From Campylobacter showae (GTDB lineage: Bacteria; Campylobacterota; Campylobacteria; Campylobacterales; Campylobacteraceae), in contig NZ_LR535679.1 in NCBI RefSeq assembly GCF_900699785.1, positions 1,736,001-1,800,000 on the forward strand: a stretch of DNA of 64,000 nucleotides. The letters run 5' to 3'. Below are positions 18,918-28,906 of the stretch, in pieces (position 1 is the stretch's first letter; each line of letters begins with the position of its first letter). The notes under the pieces are model-generated. The model was not told where the DNA came from and made no database searches. It worked only from the letters and a program-made list of their open reading frames with translations. A program made the position numbers and the translations under genes.

Positions 18918-20252
18918 ATGAAACTAGCAAAACTAAGTTTAGCCGCCGTTTTGGCGCTTGGCTTTTTGGGCGCCGCAAACGCAGCCGATACGTTTGGAGA
19001 GGCGTTTACCAAAGGAAAACTAGCGGGTAAGATCCAAGCTACCTACGTGGATCAAAAAGACGAGCGCGCGCCGATACACGACGAGCAGATGACGTCTATA
19101 CAGCTTGAGCTTGGATACGTGACCGATCCGTTTTACGGCTTTAGACTCGGCGTTACGGGGCAGGGCAACTTCTTGCCGTTTAACAGTATGAGAAAAAGCG
19201 GCACTCTATACGACAAAGAGTGGAGAACGCAAGGCGCGGTAATGTCTGAGGCATACCTAGGCTACGGCATAGGGCAGACCGATATAAAATTCGGCCGTCA
19301 ATACGTAAATACTCCGCTAGTAGCGGGCAATCCGACGCGCGCGTTTAAAGAGGCGTTTGAGGGTCTAACGATCGTAAATAAAGACATACCAAACACCGCA
19401 TTGATCGGCGGCTGGTATTATAAATTTCAAGGCAGAAGCGCCGTCGTAACGGGCGGTAAAGAGGGGCGCGCTCCGCACTTTAAAGATAGAGTCATCGTCG
19501 GCGGCATGGGACCCGTGGCGTATGAGTTTGACAATATCTTTACCGGCGCGGTCATCAACCAAAGTATACCGAATCTAAAACTAACCGGCGCGTACGCTAG
19601 AGTGACCGATCTTAGGCGCGGCGCGCTGCAAGGCGACATCAACTTCTACCTAGCCGAGGCTAACTATAAAGTACCCGTCGGCGACTTTAAGCTCGGTTTT
19701 GACGCGATGTATAAGGGCTCTCGCACTACAAGAGGCTTAGAAGACCTAAACTACGACGGAAATATGATCGGCCTAAGAGCGGGGATTTATGATTTCGTGG
19801 GCTTTAGCGCCTCTTACGCCTATACGACCGTCGGCGACAACGACGCTTTGGCGTTTGGTCTAGGTAACGGTCCGGGCTCATACACGCTGCTTCCTATACG
19901 CGGACCTTTCGTATTTACGGGCTATGCGGGCATGAATACGCATAAGCTTTTGTTTGAATACGACTTTAAAGAAGTCGGCGCCGAGGGCCTAAAAGCAAAA
20001 CTACATCTAGTAAAAGGCAAGCAAGACGCCCCGCATCGCAACGCCGGTCCGACTGCGGCTAACACGCACATGAACGTCAAAGGTTGGGCGGCGCAGGCTA
20101 GCTACGATATACCGTGGGTCAAAGGGCTAAGCGCAAGCGTCACCTACACGGCTCTTGAGAGAAAGAACTTTGACGCTATGGGCGCAGTTAAAAAGACCGA
20201 CAACAACGAGCTTTGGCTGCAACTAGGATATAAATTTAACCTTCTAAACTAA
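18918..20252 (+). CDS. OprD-family outer membrane porin
   Basis: A 444-residue protein with a clear Sec signal (MKLAKLSLAAVLALGFLGAANA) and an alternating beta-barrel pattern ending in aromatic and hydrophobic strands (LWLQLGYKFNLLN). The TLYDKEWRTQGAVMSEAYLGYG and FGRQYVNTPLVAGNPTR blocks match the OprD-like porins of Campylobacterota, which pass small solutes across the outer membrane. Substrate is unknown. ATG 18918 follows CCAAGGAG. It has its own promoter and terminator, so it is a single transcription unit. Confidence 0.8.
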   Translation: MKLAKLSLAAVLALGFLGAANAADTFGEAFTKGKLAGKIQATYVDQKDERAPIHDEQMTSIQLELGYVTDPFYGFRLGVTGQGNFLPFNSMRKSGTLYDKEWRTQGAVMSEAYLGYGIGQTDIKFGRQYVNTPLVAGNPTRAFKEAFEGLTIVNKDIPNTALIGGWYYKFQGRSAVVTGGKEGRAPHFKDRVIVGGMGPVAYEFDNIFTGAVINQSIPNLKLTGAYARVTDLRRGALQGDINFYLAEANYKVPVGDFKLGFDAMYKGSRTTRGLEDLNYDGNMIGLRAGIYDFVGFSASYAYTTVGDNDALAFGLGNGPGSYTLLPIRGPFVFTGYAGMNTHKLLFEYDFKEVGAEGLKAKLHLVKGKQDAPHRNAGPTAANTHMNVKGWAAQASYDIPWVKGLSASVTYTALERKNFDAMGAVKKTDNNELWLQLGYKFNLLN

Positions 20253-20262
20253 CCACTCTAAT

Positions 20263-20299
20263 GCGGACGCAAATTTGACGCGTCCGCTACTTCTTTTTT
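20263..20299 (+). terminator. Terminator of the OprD-type porin gene
   Basis: The perfect stem GCGGACGC / GCGTCCGC (20263-20270 with 20280-20287) is followed shortly by a run of T. Confidence 0.88.
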
Positions 20300-20590
20300 A
20301 TTTTATTTTTCGCGTTTGGGGCGTAAATTTAGCCTCGCAAAACCCGTATAAATTTGATCTTTTTGGAGTAAATTTGGAGTGTGCGAATTTGAGCTTTTAG
20401 GGCAAAATTTACGCTCAAATCTAGAAAGATAAAAAGCGCTCGCGGCTGTTTTGATAAAGTAAGATTTGAAAAACTGGCATGGGTTTAAGAGTCAAATTTG
20501 TCTTTGCGCTTACGCGGATCCGCTAAAAACAAATGCAAATTTAAGCTTGCAAGAGCAAATTATTTGCCCGAGCAAGCTATAAATAAAGTC
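20300..20590. other. Spacer with scattered AAATTT words
   Basis: Lies between two convergent genes. No credible coding frame or RNA gene is seen; several CAAATTT or AAATTTG words are present. Confidence 0.4.
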
Positions 20591-21346
20591 CTATCTATCG
20601 TAAAATTTGCCGAGTATGCCGCTGCCGATCTCTTTGCGTTCGCCGTTTTCTATCATCGCGGCTTTGCGGTCGATATCGACGGTTTTGTCGGTGTTGATGA
20701 TAAATTTGAGCTCATACGAGCGCGAATTTATCTGCTTTGGCATATCTCCGAAAAATATCGGCTTTGGCGGGCGTTGCGAATCAAGCGCGGCCCATTGAAA
20801 TTGACTTACGAAAGTGCTAAATAAAAAACCCTTGCCGTTTAGCTTGTATTTGTTTATGAGCTCGTCGGCTATCGCGTCGTTATCGCAGTTTACGGGCGCG
20901 CTGAAGGTATTTTTCTTTGCTTTTTCTTCGTCGTATTTGCAAAATTTATTCGCTAGCGCCAACATCTCTTCTTTGTTTGCGTCGCTACTACCCTCGGTTT
21001 TTAGTTCGTTGTAGTTATTTATTATCCGCTCTAGCGTCTTTTCTAGGCTTTTTTGCGCGTCGTCTTTGGCCTTTTGTACGGCCTCTTCGTAGCGAGCGTT
21101 TTGCCTGTCGTATTCCGCCTTGAGCACGTCGTTGCTAACCTCGCAAGTTAACTTTACCAGCTTTAAGTCGTTTCCGCTGACGTCTTCCCATTTTACGTTT
21201 TGGCAGCCCTTGTAGCCGTCAACGGCGGCGCCTATGGTCATTGACTTTTTAAACGGTAGCGTGTAGTTTTTGACGATGTCTATGTTGTTGTCTCCGCATC
21301 CGGTTAGCGCCAAAACGGCGGCTATGAGAGAAAATTTTACTTTCAT
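20591..21346 (-). CDS. Putative lipoprotein of unknown function
   Basis: A 251-residue protein with a lipoprotein signal: MKVKFSLIAAVLALTGCG, where LTGC is the lipobox and Cys17 the lipid site. The middle (about residues 75-130) is a charged coiled-coil-like helix (DRQNARYEEAVQKAKDDAQ). Later segments include CDNDAIADELINKY and a C-terminal beta-rich portion (SYELKFIINTDKTVDIDRK). I recognise no family. A TTTAGGAG site precedes the start, and it appears to be a single gene. Confidence 0.75.
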   Translation of the reverse strand: MKVKFSLIAAVLALTGCGDNNIDIVKNYTLPFKKSMTIGAAVDGYKGCQNVKWEDVSGNDLKLVKLTCEVSNDVLKAEYDRQNARYEEAVQKAKDDAQKSLEKTLERIINNYNELKTEGSSDANKEEMLALANKFCKYDEEKAKKNTFSAPVNCDNDAIADELINKYKLNGKGFLFSTFVSQFQWAALDSQRPPKPIFFGDMPKQINSRSYELKFIINTDKTVDIDRKAAMIENGERKEIGSGILGKFYDR

Positions 21347-21473
21347 TCGTTCTCCTAAAAATTTAAAAGCCTAAATCTAGCTAAATTTAGCTTAATACTA
21401 AGATACGTTTAGCGCAATAAGCGGCCTAGTTAGGCGAATTTGCTTGTCTAAATTTGATCTGCAAAGCCGCAAA

Positions 21474-21989
21474 TCACGAGCCGGTTTTTGGGCTTTTTTT
21501 GTGTTTTCTTATCTTTTTTATCGCCCAGTCGTAGTGCGATGAGGTGCTGCCGGCGATGTAGGAGGCGAGATTTAGATTGCCGGTGAAATCAAAATGCCCG
21601 CGAGTAAAAAGCTCCTCGTCGCTAAAATTTACCGTAAGCGCCATTGCTTTTTCGTGAGTTTGCGCAAGTAGCGCTTTAGCCTCGCAAAGCGGCGTATCTT
21701 GGTGCTTGCGCCAAATTTGTGCGTTCATCTGCGGGTAGGTTTTCCAGTTATAAGGCTCGGGTAAAAACGCAGTCCGCTCGCCGCTTAAATTCTTTTGGAT
21801 AAAATTTATCAAAAGCAAGTGCCACTCGTAAAGGTGCGCGAGCACGTCGCGGACGCATTTATCTCTATCCTCGAAGTCAAATTTAGCCTCTTGCTGCGCC
21901 TCGCTCATGCTCTCAACTAGCGACAAAAGTTTTTTAAAATTTGTCTCCGAAGCGTTTAGCAGGTCTATTTTATTCGTCGGTCGCGGCAT
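21474..21989 (-). CDS. ClbS/DfsB family four-helix bundle protein
   Basis: A 171-residue protein starting at ATG 21989 (PRPTNKIDLLNAS), with CAAGGAAA just upstream; a longer frame from 22025 lacks such a site. Landmarks of the DUF1706/ClbS/DfsB group are present: DVLAHLYEWHLLLINFI, the Pro/Trp stretch AFLPEPYNWKTYPQMNAQIW, and the C-terminal IAGSTSSHYDWAIKKIRKHKK. ClbS protects colibactin makers by hydrolysing its cyclopropane, but most relatives, including this one, have unknown substrates. The His residues fit a DinB-like fold. Confidence 0.8.
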   Translation of the reverse strand: MPRPTNKIDLLNASETNFKKLLSLVESMSEAQQEAKFDFEDRDKCVRDVLAHLYEWHLLLINFIQKNLSGERTAFLPEPYNWKTYPQMNAQIWRKHQDTPLCEAKALLAQTHEKAMALTVNFSDEELFTRGHFDFTGNLNLASYIAGSTSSHYDWAIKKIRKHKKSPKTGS

Positions 21990-22042
21990 GTTTTTTCCTT
22001 GGCTAAATTTGACCGAATTATACACCGCGTTTTTTGAAATCG

Positions 22043-22062
22043 TGCTTTAAAGATGCGGGTAT
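22043..22062 (-). repeat. Solitary copy of a dispersed box
   Basis: Read on the minus strand this shares ACCCGCATCTTTAA exactly with the box at 53366-53391. Related copies are at 37.5, 51.4, 51.7 and 53.1 kb. Confidence 0.5.
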
Positions 22063-22558
22063 CGCCAAAAACGAAAAATATCAAAGGCAAAATTTAATTT
22101 ATATTTGTATTTTAAAAATTAAAAATAAAACTTAAATATATAGCTCAAATTTGATCAAATTTACAATTTATGAGCTATACGGTCTTGAATTTTAATCAAT
22201 TTTATACCTATGATAATTTAGCCTAAAATTAGCGCTTTTAAAAGGTTAAATTTAAAAATAGACCACTGTTTTTATACTTGATATATAGCTTTATATTTAC
22301 AGTGAAAAAATGTTACGATTTTACACGTTAAATTTATATTTTATAAATAGTTTCCGAAATATTATGGGTTTTGTTATCAAAAAGAATATCAAATTTACTA
22401 AATATAAAAAAATATATTTATTCGTAATTTTAAGCTTTACCCTTAAAACAGGCAAAATAAAGATAATTTTGATCTTAATTTGAATGCCAAATATTGCTAA
22501 AGAACTAATTGTTTTTAATCAACTTAAATTTAGGTTGTAACGGTTAATATCCGCCTGA

Positions 22559-22580
22559 TTTTTAAGAACTATCTTAAAAA
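22559..22580 (+). promoter_or_regulatory. Perfect palindrome before the napA ribosome site
   Basis: TTTTTAAGA and TCTTAAAAA pair over nine bases around an ACTA loop, ten bases before the AGGAG of napA. It could be an operator or a leader hairpin; the sequence does not tell which. Confidence 0.45.
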
Positions 22581-22597
22581 ATAAACGAGGAGATAAA

Positions 22598-25384
22598 ATG
22601 GATCGACGAGATTTTATAAAAAGCGCCGCCGCTTCGGCTGCTTGCGCGAGTGCGGGTATAGCGCTGCCTAGTTCTATGGCAGCTGCGCAAAACGCAGCTG
22701 AAAAGGGCTGGCGCTGGGATAAAGCCGCATGTAGGTTCTGCGGAACGGGCTGCGGCGTAATGATCGCAACCAAAGAGGGCAAAATCGTAGCCGTCAAGGG
22801 CGACCCTGAAGCGCCGGTAAACCGCGGCCTAAACTGCATCAAGGGCTACTTTAACGCCAAGATCATGTACGGCGCGGACCGTATCACTCAGCCGCTTTTG
22901 CGCGTAAACGAAAAGGGCGAATTTGACAAAAAGGGCAAATTTAAGCCGGTAAGCTGGGAAAAAGCCTTTGACATCATGGCTGAAAAATATAAAGAAACCA
23001 TGGCTAAAAACGGCGTGCATTCAGCCTGCGTTTTTGGCTCGGGTCAATACACTATTTTAGAGGGTTATGCGGCGGTAAAACTATGGAAAGCCGGCATCAG
23101 AAGTAACTCTATCGATCCAAACGCTCGCCACTGTATGGCTAGCGCGGTCGTAGGATTTATGCAGACTTTTGGTATCGACGAGCCTGCGGGATGCTACGAC
23201 GATATAGAGCTAACCGATACTATCGTGGCTTGGGGCGCTAATATGGCCGAGATGCACCCGATACTTTGGGCGCGCGTCAGCGATAAGAAGCTAAGCGATC
23301 CTGAGCGCGTAAAAGTTATAAACTTAAGCACATATTCAACCAGAACGTCAAATATCGCCGATACGGAGATTATCTTTGCTCCGTCAAGCGACGTTGCTAT
23401 CTGGAACTATATCGCTCACGAGATCGTTTATAACCATCCTGAAGCTATCGACTGGGACTACGTAAATAGCCACTGCGTTTTCACTACGGGACCGGTAGAT
23501 ATCGGCTACGGACTTAGAAATAATCCAAGCCACCCTAACTATGCAAAAGAAAAAGACGTAATCGAGACCGAGCTTAAAAAGACTATAAGCAAAAACGAGG
23601 GCACGACTCTTGGTTACCTGGGCTACAAAGCCGGCGACGTGATGGAAAATAAAAATACGGCTACCGCAGGTAAACACTGGCAGATAACTTTCGAGGAATT
23701 TAAAGAAGCGCTTAAGCCTTATACGCTTGATTTCTGCGCTCCTCTAATCAAAGGCGATCCAAACGAGGATTTGGAAGAATTTAAGAAAAAGCTAAAACAA
23801 CTGGCCGACTGGTACATCGAAAAAGGTAGAAAAGTAGTTAGCTTTTGGACAATGGGCTTTAACCAGCACCAACGCGGCACTTGGGTAAACGAGCAAGCCT
23901 ATATGGTGCATATGCTACTTGGCAAACAAGCAAAACCGGGCGAGGGCGCTTTCTCGCTAACCGGACAACCAAGCGCATGCGGAACGGCACGCGAGGTCGG
24001 TACTTTCGTTCATCGCTTGCCTGCGGATATGGTCGTAGATAACGCCGAACACCGCGAAATAAGCGAGAAAATTTGGAAACTTCCTAAAAACACGCTAAAT
24101 CCGAAAGTCGCCTCCCACTACGTAAAAATGATGCGCGACATGGAAGACGGAAAGATGAAATGGGCATGGGTGCAGGTAAATAACCCATGGCAAAACACCG
24201 CAAACGCAAACCACTGGATAAAAGCCGCTCGCGAGATGGATAACTTTATCATCGTCTCAGACCCGTATCCGGGCATCTCGGCTAAGGTTGCCGACCTGAT
24301 CCTGCCAACTGCGATGATATACGAAAAATGGGGCGCGTACGGTAATGCCGAGCGCCGAACGCAGCACTGGCGTCAGCAAGTCCTTCCGGTAGGCGAAGCG
24401 ATGAGCGACACGTGGCAAATGCTGGAATTTGCTAAGCGCTTTAAGCTAAAAGAGGTTTGGGGCGAACAAAAAGTGGACGATAAGCTAACGCTTCCAAGCG
24501 TGCTAGACGAGGCAAAAGCCATGGGTTATAGCGAAGAAGATACGCTATTTGACGTGCTTTTCGCAAACGAAGAGGCTAAGAGCTATCCTGCAAAAGACGC
24601 TATAATGGAAGATTTTGATAACTCTGAAGTTTTCGGCGACAGTAGAAAAATCGTCGGCTCGGACGGCAAAGTGTTTGAGGGCTACGGATTTTTCGTTCAA
24701 AAATATCTTTGGGAAGACTACCGCAAATTTGGCTCGGGTCACGGACACGATCTAGCGGACTTTGATACTTATCACAAAGTGCGCGGCCTAAGATGGCCTG
24801 TAGTAGACGGCAAAGAAACCCAGTGGAGATTTAATGCCAAATACGATCCGTACGCGAAGAAATTTGCCGAAGACGGCAAGCAGTTTGCATTCTACGGAAA
24901 TAAAAAAGCCAAGTTGCAAAAAGGCGATTTGACCAAAGTAACTAGCGGAGACGAGAAATTTTCTATCGCTAATAGGGCTAAAATTTTCTTCCGCCCTTAT
25001 ATGGATCCGTGCGAGATGCCTGATACTACGTATCCTTTCTGGCTATGCACGGGCCGCGTCTTGGAGCACTGGCACACCGGCACTATGACTATGCGTGTTC
25101 CTGAGCTTTACCGCGCTGTACCTGAGGCTCTTTGCTACATGCACGAGGGCGATGCGCAAAAGCTAAATTTACAGCATAACGACGTAGTTTGGGTCGAGTC
25201 TCGCCGCGGTAAGGTAAAAGCAAGGCTAGATCTGCGCGGACGAAACAAAACTCCTTCGGGACTAGTTTACGTGCCGTTTTTTGATGAAAACGTGTATATC
25301 AATAAAGTCTGCTTAGATGCAACTTGCCCGATCTCAAAAGAGACCGACTATAAAAAATGCGCGGTTAAAATTTACAAGGCTTAA
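22598..25384 (+). CDS. napA: Periplasmic nitrate reductase catalytic subunit
   Basis: A 928-residue Mo-bis-MGD enzyme that reduces nitrate to nitrite in the periplasm. The N-terminus is a Tat signal ([12 protein letters not shown]). [4Fe-4S] cysteines are at about 45, 48, 52 and 80 (CRFCGTGC...NCIKGY) and the molybdenum ligand is Cys179 in ARHCMASAV. The fold continues with the molybdopterin blocks ([29 protein letters not shown]) and the C-terminal [14 protein letters not shown]. Length fits Campylobacter NapA. RBS CGAGGAG precedes ATG. It is the first gene of napAGHBFLD and follows a long AT-rich regulatory region. Confidence 0.97.
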   Translation: MDRRDFIKSAAASAACASAGIALPSSMAAAQNAAEKGWRWDKAACRFCGTGCGVMIATKEGKIVAVKGDPEAPVNRGLNCIKGYFNAKIMYGADRITQPLLRVNEKGEFDKKGKFKPVSWEKAFDIMAEKYKETMAKNGVHSACVFGSGQYTILEGYAAVKLWKAGIRSNSIDPNARHCMASAVVGFMQTFGIDEPAGCYDDIELTDTIVAWGANMAEMHPILWARVSDKKLSDPERVKVINLSTYSTRTSNIADTEIIFAPSSDVAIWNYIAHEIVYNHPEAIDWDYVNSHCVFTTGPVDIGYGLRNNPSHPNYAKEKDVIETELKKTISKNEGTTLGYLGYKAGDVMENKNTATAGKHWQITFEEFKEALKPYTLDFCAPLIKGDPNEDLEEFKKKLKQLADWYIEKGRKVVSFWTMGFNQHQRGTWVNEQAYMVHMLLGKQAKPGEGAFSLTGQPSACGTAREVGTFVHRLPADMVVDNAEHREISEKIWKLPKNTLNPKVASHYVKMMRDMEDGKMKWAWVQVNNPWQNTANANHWIKAAREMDNFIIVSDPYPGISAKVADLILPTAMIYEKWGAYGNAERRTQHWRQQVLPVGEAMSDTWQMLEFAKRFKLKEVWGEQKVDDKLTLPSVLDEAKAMGYSEEDTLFDVLFANEEAKSYPAKDAIMEDFDNSEVFGDSRKIVGSDGKVFEGYGFFVQKYLWEDYRKFGSGHGHDLADFDTYHKVRGLRWPVVDGKETQWRFNAKYDPYAKKFAEDGKQFAFYGNKKAKLQKGDLTKVTSGDEKFSIANRAKIFFRPYMDPCEMPDTTYPFWLCTGRVLEHWHTGTMTMRVPELYRAVPEALCYMHEGDAQKLNLQHNDVVWVESRRGKVKARLDLRGRNKTPSGLVYVPFFDENVYINKVCLDATCPISKETDYKKCAVKIYKA

Positions 25385-25386
25385 TA

Positions 25387-26151
25387 ATGCAAAATAGAAG
25401 AGAGGCTTTAAAATTTGGGTTAAAAGCGATTAGTTTGGTTCTCGCGGGCGGCTTTATCTGGAGTACGCAAACGACGGCTAAAGCCCAAACTCTACTCATC
25501 AGGCCGCCGGGTGCTTTAAAGGAGAAAAATTTCCTTAGCGAGTGCATACGCTGCGGGCTTTGCGTAGAAGCCTGTCCTTGGGATACGCTTAAGCTTGCGG
25601 ACTTAGACGACGGATTGCCTTACGGCACTCCGTTTTATACTCCGCGAAATATCCCTTGCTATATGTGTCCGGATATCCCGTGCACGGTCGCCTGTCCGAC
25701 CGGCGCGCTAGATACGAAGCTAGTGAGCGAGGATAACGGCAAGCTAAATATAAACAAAGCGCAAATGGGTATCGCGGTGCTGGATCCGAATTTCTGCATC
25801 GCTTACGAGGGACTTCGCTGCGACGCTTGCTACCGCGCCTGTCCTTTGATAGATAAAGCGTTAAGGCTTGAATACGTCCGTAACGAACGCACGCAAAAGC
25901 ACGCGTTTTTCAAACCGGTCGTGGACGCCGACTACTGCACGGGCTGCGGCATGTGCGAGCAAGTTTGCGTGACGCCGAAGGCTTCCATCTTCGTGCTTCC
26001 GCGCGAGATCGGACTGGGCTCTAGCAACGAACAGTACGTAAAAGGCTGGGTCGATGGCGCGGATAAAAAGCTAAAAGACGCCGAACCTAAAGAGTTTAAA
26101 ACCGACGAGAAAAAGCTAAACGACTATCTAAATAGCGGAGATTTGCTATGA
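25387..26151 (+). CDS. napG: Ferredoxin-type quinol dehydrogenase component NapG
   Basis: A 254-residue periplasmic iron-sulfur protein with a Tat-like signal (NRREALKFGLKAISLVLAGG). Four [4Fe-4S] motifs follow: CIRCGLCVEACP, CYMCPDIPCTVACP, the modified CDACYRACP and CTGCGMCEQVCVTPK. With NapH it forms the quinol oxidase module that feeds electrons to NapB and NapA. No napC-type cytochrome is encoded here, so NapGH is the expected only route, as known in Wolinella and C. jejuni. It starts two bases after the napA stop. Confidence 0.95.
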   Translation: MQNRREALKFGLKAISLVLAGGFIWSTQTTAKAQTLLIRPPGALKEKNFLSECIRCGLCVEACPWDTLKLADLDDGLPYGTPFYTPRNIPCYMCPDIPCTVACPTGALDTKLVSEDNGKLNINKAQMGIAVLDPNFCIAYEGLRCDACYRACPLIDKALRLEYVRNERTQKHAFFKPVVDADYCTGCGMCEQVCVTPKASIFVLPREIGLGSSNEQYVKGWVDGADKKLKDAEPKEFKTDEKKLNDYLNSGDLL

Positions 26152-26951
26152 AATATTTGATTTTAAGAAGGATAAGTCAAATTTTGATCCTAGGGCTGTT
26201 TTTTGCGAGCAACTACTACGGAATTAAAATTTTACAAGGCAATCTCAGCTCGTCTTTGCTTTTTGGAGTCGTTCCTCTTAGCGATCCGTTTGCCGTTTTG
26301 CAGCTATATTTAGCTAGTTTTAGTATCGCTTCGGGTGCGCTTGTCGGGGCTGCTATCGTGTTTGCTTTTTACGCGATCGTCGCTCCGCGCGCATTTTGCA
26401 GCTGGGTTTGCCCGGTAAATATCATCACCGAAACCGCTCGCTGGGTCAGAGTAAAGCTTGGCTACGACAAAGATAAAAAATTCGTAAATTTTACGAGAGA
26501 TGCGAGATATTATATCCTCGCGTTTACGCTTTTTCTATCGTTAGTTACGGGCGCGCCGGCATTTGAAGGCGTTAGTTACATAGGTATCGTGCAGCGCGGC
26601 ATTATCTACGGCGGTACGCTCTGGCTATTCGTTGCGTTTGGGTTGTTTGCGATAGACGCGTTTTTGGGCGATAGACTCGTTTGTTCAAAGCTCTGCCCTT
26701 TGGGCGCTTTTTACGCGGTCGTCGGCAAATTTTCGCTTTTACGCATAGAACATAACGCGGGTAATTGCACCAACTGCATGAAATGTAAGCTTATTTGCCC
26801 GGAAAATCAAGTGCTAGGCATTATCGGCAAGCAAAGCGGGTTTATAAAATCTAGCGAGTGCATTAGCTGCGGACGCTGTATCGACGTTTGCGGCGACGAT
26901 GCGTTAAAATTTAATATAAGAAATTTAAGGAGAAAAAATGAAAGCTTATAA
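26148..26951 (+). CDS. napH: Quinol dehydrogenase membrane component NapH
   Basis: A 267-residue inner-membrane protein with four or five helices. CSWVCPVNI and CSKLCPLGAF are the CxxxCP motifs of the NapH/NosR family, thought to touch the quinol site. Two cytoplasmic ferredoxin motifs follow, CTNCMKCKLICPE and CISCGRCIDVCG. Its start overlaps the napG stop (ATGA) and its end overlaps napB by 14 bases, so the subunits are translationally coupled. Confidence 0.95.
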   Translation: MKYLILRRISQILILGLFFASNYYGIKILQGNLSSSLLFGVVPLSDPFAVLQLYLASFSIASGALVGAAIVFAFYAIVAPRAFCSWVCPVNIITETARWVRVKLGYDKDKKFVNFTRDARYYILAFTLFLSLVTGAPAFEGVSYIGIVQRGIIYGGTLWLFVAFGLFAIDAFLGDRLVCSKLCPLGAFYAVVGKFSLLRIEHNAGNCTNCMKCKLICPENQVLGIIGKQSGFIKSSECISCGRCIDVCGDDALKFNIRNLRRKNESL

Positions 26952-27471
26952 GCTTATTTTAGGCGCCGTTTGCGCCGCCGCATTATTTATAGGTTGTAAC
27001 AACCCGAGCGTCGGCGGCAAAAATAGCGACGACGTTAATACTTTAAGGGGAAGCGAAGTTGCCGACGAGAACGTAACTTTAGCAGATATCAACTGGACTA
27101 GCCCGATGCCCGGAGAATCTACTAGATACGATCGTTCGTTTGAAAACGCTCCGCCGCTAATCCCTCACGATATTTCCGATTTAATCCCGATCACCAAAGA
27201 CAACAATATGTGCGTGAGCTGTCATATGCCCGAAGTCGCCGAGAGCGTGGGCGCTACGCCGATCCCTAAATCGCACCTTTACAGTATAAGATTTAATAAA
27301 GATAAAGGCGGCGAACTAAGTCAAGATCGCTATAACTGCACCACTTGCCACGTTCCGCAAGCAAACGTTAAACCGCGCGTGAAAAACAACTTTAAGCCTG
27401 ACTTTAGCCGTCAGCAAGACGCGCAACACCGATCAAACCTTCTAGATATACTAAACGAAGGCGTTAGGTGA
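26938..27471 (+). CDS. napB: Periplasmic nitrate reductase dihaem cytochrome c NapB
   Basis: A 177-residue small subunit carrying electrons to NapA. Two haem c sites are seen, CVSCH (Cys92, Cys95, His96) and CTTCH (Cys134, Cys137, His138). Distal His residues lie in LIPHDIS and KSHLYSIRF. The signal peptide ends ALFIGC, which looks like a lipobox with Phe at -3, so the protein could be lipid-anchored rather than soluble; an ordinary cleavage is also possible. The AAGGAG site lies inside napH. Confidence 0.95.
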   Translation: MKAYKLILGAVCAAALFIGCNNPSVGGKNSDDVNTLRGSEVADENVTLADINWTSPMPGESTRYDRSFENAPPLIPHDISDLIPITKDNNMCVSCHMPEVAESVGATPIPKSHLYSIRFNKDKGGELSQDRYNCTTCHVPQANVKPRVKNNFKPDFSRQQDAQHRSNLLDILNEGVR

Positions 27472-27938
27472 GCGTATCCAGACGCGAACTATTTACTAAA
27501 TTTTTGGGCGGCAAAACCGCTCAAAAATTTATCGCTCCACCTTATTTTTGCGGCAAATTTAACTGCGCTGATTGCGAAGCGCCTTGCGTTAGCGCTTGCG
27601 ATAGAGAGCTTTTAAGCTTTGAAAATGAAAGAGTAAATTTTAAATTTAAGTCCTTGGGGTGTAACTTTTGTAAAGAGTGCGCGCTTGCTTGCGAGGAGAC
27701 TGGACGAGAGGTTTTAAATTTAAAATTCGCGGCTACTATAGAAGCTAAAATTTTTATCGACGTGCATAGCTGTCTTGCGTGGAACGGCACGATTTGCTGT
27801 AGTTGTCAGGACGTTTGCAAATTTAGAGCGATCGATTTTTTAGGCGTTTTTCGCCCGAGCGTAAATCAAAAATGCACGGGCTGTGCGCAATGTATGGAAG
27901 TTTGCTTCGCGAATAGTATCAAAATGGAGGCGTTATGA
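27468..27938 (+). CDS. napF: Ferredoxin-type protein NapF
   Basis: A 156-residue cytoplasmic iron-sulfur protein starting at GTG, which overlaps the napB stop. The N-terminus SRRELFTKFLGGK is typical of NapF. Cysteine clusters are CADCEAPCVSACD, CNFCKECALACE, CCSCQDVCKF and CTGCAQCMEVC, fitting three or four [4Fe-4S] centres, some irregular. NapF is thought to help NapA maturation or supply electrons to it before export. C. jejuni lacks it, as I recall, while Wolinella has it in this position. Confidence 0.88.
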   Translation: MSVSRRELFTKFLGGKTAQKFIAPPYFCGKFNCADCEAPCVSACDRELLSFENERVNFKFKSLGCNFCKECALACEETGREVLNLKFAATIEAKIFIDVHSCLAWNGTICCSCQDVCKFRAIDFLGVFRPSVNQKCTGCAQCMEVCFANSIKMEAL

Positions 27939-28906
27939 GAAAATTTATTTTATTTTTTACGGCGGTTTTTTGCTTAAATTTGACCGCGAATTTAGCGGCG
28001 GCACCGCTTGAGATCTCGCAACCGGACAAGATCATAAAAGCGGGTGCAAACGTGATAAGCTCAAATTTGATAGATGAAATTTTATATCTAGGCACGGACG
28101 GTAGCGAGCTTGATATCTACGACATAAAGTCGGATAAATTTTTAGAACCGATCAAATTTCGCACGGTCAAAACGCACTTTAGCGACGAAGAGCCAGCAAA
28201 AATTTTTAGCATCGACCGCCTAGGCGATAGGCTTTTGGTTTTAACCGAGATGGACTACAACGAGCGCTATTTGTACGTTTTTAAAAAAGAAAATGATAGC
28301 TGGAGCGAGGTTAGCAATATGCACCTAGCCAACAAATCCGCCAAAAAAGCCTTTTTCATAGATGAAAAAACGGCGGTAGTGTCGGATTTCGGCAATGAAA
28401 TTTACTACATCGACCTAGAGAGTAAAAAAGCGGTCTTTAAACATAAATTTTCTATCGCGCTTTACGTTGATTTCGAAATCAACAAAACCCGCGACAAAAT
28501 CGCCATCGGAGCCGAAAGCGGCGTGATTTATATCTATAATCTAAAAACTCGCCAAACCGAGCAAACGCTAAATTTCTTTAAAGACAACATGTACGATATC
28601 GACTACAAAAATGACGTCGTAGCCGTGGGCTGCATCGACAAACAAGCAGGCGTTTTTAACGGCTCGATGAGCTATTTTAAGTCCGATTTTATCGTTTATG
28701 CGACTGGGCTTAGCGACGATGCCAAAACGCTAGCGTATATGAACGGCGAAGAGAGCGATATCCTGGTCTACGACATCGCAAGCAAGACAAAACTCGCTAC
28801 CGTAAAAACCGGACAGCAAATTTTAAATGAAATTTACCTCTCCGATAGCGGCAGGCTAATCAGCGTCGCGTACGAAAAAGAGGTTAAATTTTGGAGCGTA
28901 AAATGA
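27935..28906 (+). CDS. napL: NapL, exported beta-propeller-like accessory protein
   Basis: A 323-residue protein with a Sec signal (RKFILFFTAVFCLNLTANLAAA) and repeated four-strand units resembling WD or quinoprotein-type blades (for example DKIAIGAESGVIYIYNLKT, SDILVYDIASKTKL, GRLISVAYEKEVKFWSVK). NapL is found in epsilonproteobacterial nap operons and its exact role is not settled. The start overlaps the napF stop and the end overlaps napD as ATGA. The call rests mostly on position in the operon and on the fold. Confidence 0.85.
   Translation: MRKFILFFTAVFCLNLTANLAAAPLEISQPDKIIKAGANVISSNLIDEILYLGTDGSELDIYDIKSDKFLEPIKFRTVKTHFSDEEPAKIFSIDRLGDRLLVLTEMDYNERYLYVFKKENDSWSEVSNMHLANKSAKKAFFIDEKTAVVSDFGNEIYYIDLESKKAVFKHKFSIALYVDFEINKTRDKIAIGAESGVIYIYNLKTRQTEQTLNFFKDNMYDIDYKNDVVAVGCIDKQAGVFNGSMSYFKSDFIVYATGLSDDAKTLAYMNGEESDILVYDIASKTKLATVKTGQQILNEIYLSDSGRLISVAYEKEVKFWSVK

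Larger units (their letters stand above)
21990..22597. other. Long AT-rich leader region upstream of napA
   Basis: About 600 bases without a credible gene. The first part serves the DfsB-like gene on the minus strand and holds a solitary copy of the dispersed box (22043-22062). From about 22080 the sequence is strongly AT-rich with several TATA-like blocks (for example TTGATATATAGCTTTATAT near 22280), so a napA start probably lies well upstream. TGTAACGGTTAA at 22535-22546 contains the tight palindrome TAACGGTTA, loosely like a Crp/Fnr-type half-site pair. Confidence 0.4.
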
